From: an uncultured Dysgonomonas sp.
GTDB lineage: Bacteria; Bacteroidota; Bacteroidia; Bacteroidales; Dysgonomonadaceae
DNA: 64,000 nucleotides
Direction: 5' to 3'
NCBI RefSeq assembly: GCF_934668725.1
Contig: NZ_CAKUOF010000005.1
Span: 174,608-238,607, forward strand
Positions 63,941 through 64,000 of the stretch are shown piece by piece. Position 1 is the first letter of the stretch. Every line of letters starts with the position of its first letter. The notes beneath the pieces were generated by a model that was not told where the DNA came from, searched no databases, and saw nothing but the letters and a program-made list of their open reading frames with translations. The position numbers and the translations under genes are program-made.

Positions 63941-64000
63941 CCCCTAAAATATACACTATAAGCTAGATATAATGTCGAGGATTAGCTGTTTTGTTATCTT

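Larger units (their letters stand above)
63582..64000. other. Intergenic region after trhO with GTGACA repeats and an outward promoter
   Basis: No gene starts within these 419 bases. The region holds the third cluster of the ACAAARGTGACA motif and near its right end a promoter that reads out of the window. Confidence 0.55.

Overview
The window reads as a chromosome segment of a low-GC Bacteroidales bacterium, most likely Dysgonomonas or a close relative. Support: sigma promoters of the Bacteroidetes type (-7 box TAnnTTTG), almost no Shine-Dalgarno sequences, lipoproteins with acidic residues right after the lipobox cysteine, the run parA-parB-DUF5683-LysM transglycosylase-RSH that is usual in Bacteroidales, a subtilase with a type IX secretion-like tail, and many glycan enzymes. 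The genus is an inference; no rRNA or tRNA gene is present to fix it.

Positions 1-13865 are one co-oriented, very AT-rich capsule or exopolysaccharide operon: an outer-membrane export protein (cut by the window edge), a Wzz-type chain-length protein, a Wzx flippase, an FrhB-like iron-sulfur protein coupled to a pyruvyl transferase, six intact glycosyltransferases plus one decayed GT4, an EpsG/Wzy polymerase, a WcaF-type acetyltransferase and, unusually, a GH16 lipoprotein hydrolase in the middle. Lipid-linked repeat units would be built, flipped, polymerised and exported by this set. A beta-hydroxyacid dehydrogenase follows, then two minus-strand genes (a glutamine amidotransferase-like protein and a BrkB-family membrane protein).

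Positions 16.9-20.1 kb hold a 1-kb non-coding stretch, two tandem tiny lipoproteins sharing a duplicated leader, a TPR lipoprotein with a C-terminal membrane anchor, and rnpB on the minus strand. From 20.1 to 48.9 kb is mostly core genome: doxX, a nucleoside-recognition transporter, ybeY, two paralogous secreted esterases, ogt, parAB, a LysM transglycosylase, an RSH (p)ppGpp enzyme, ruvB, recG, a GntR regulator, a dipeptide epimerase, xseB-ispD, rpoN and purE.

Positions 49-57.3 kb return to glycans: a KdsD-like SIS isomerase, two GT2 enzymes, a CBM9-like protein, a GH10-like secreted hydrolase, a GT11 fucosyltransferase and a second flippase. The window ends with xseA, a subtilase, an MsbA-like ABC exporter and trhO.

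Two dispersed short elements are not explained by the genes. One is a mini-hairpin of the form RRGTC-NNN-GACYY, present in about ten gene leaders, often 10-50 bases before the start codon. The other is a motif ACAAARGTGACA, repeated several times in each of three separate intergenic regions. These, together with the small-lipoprotein/TPR locus, are the best candidates for something undescribed.
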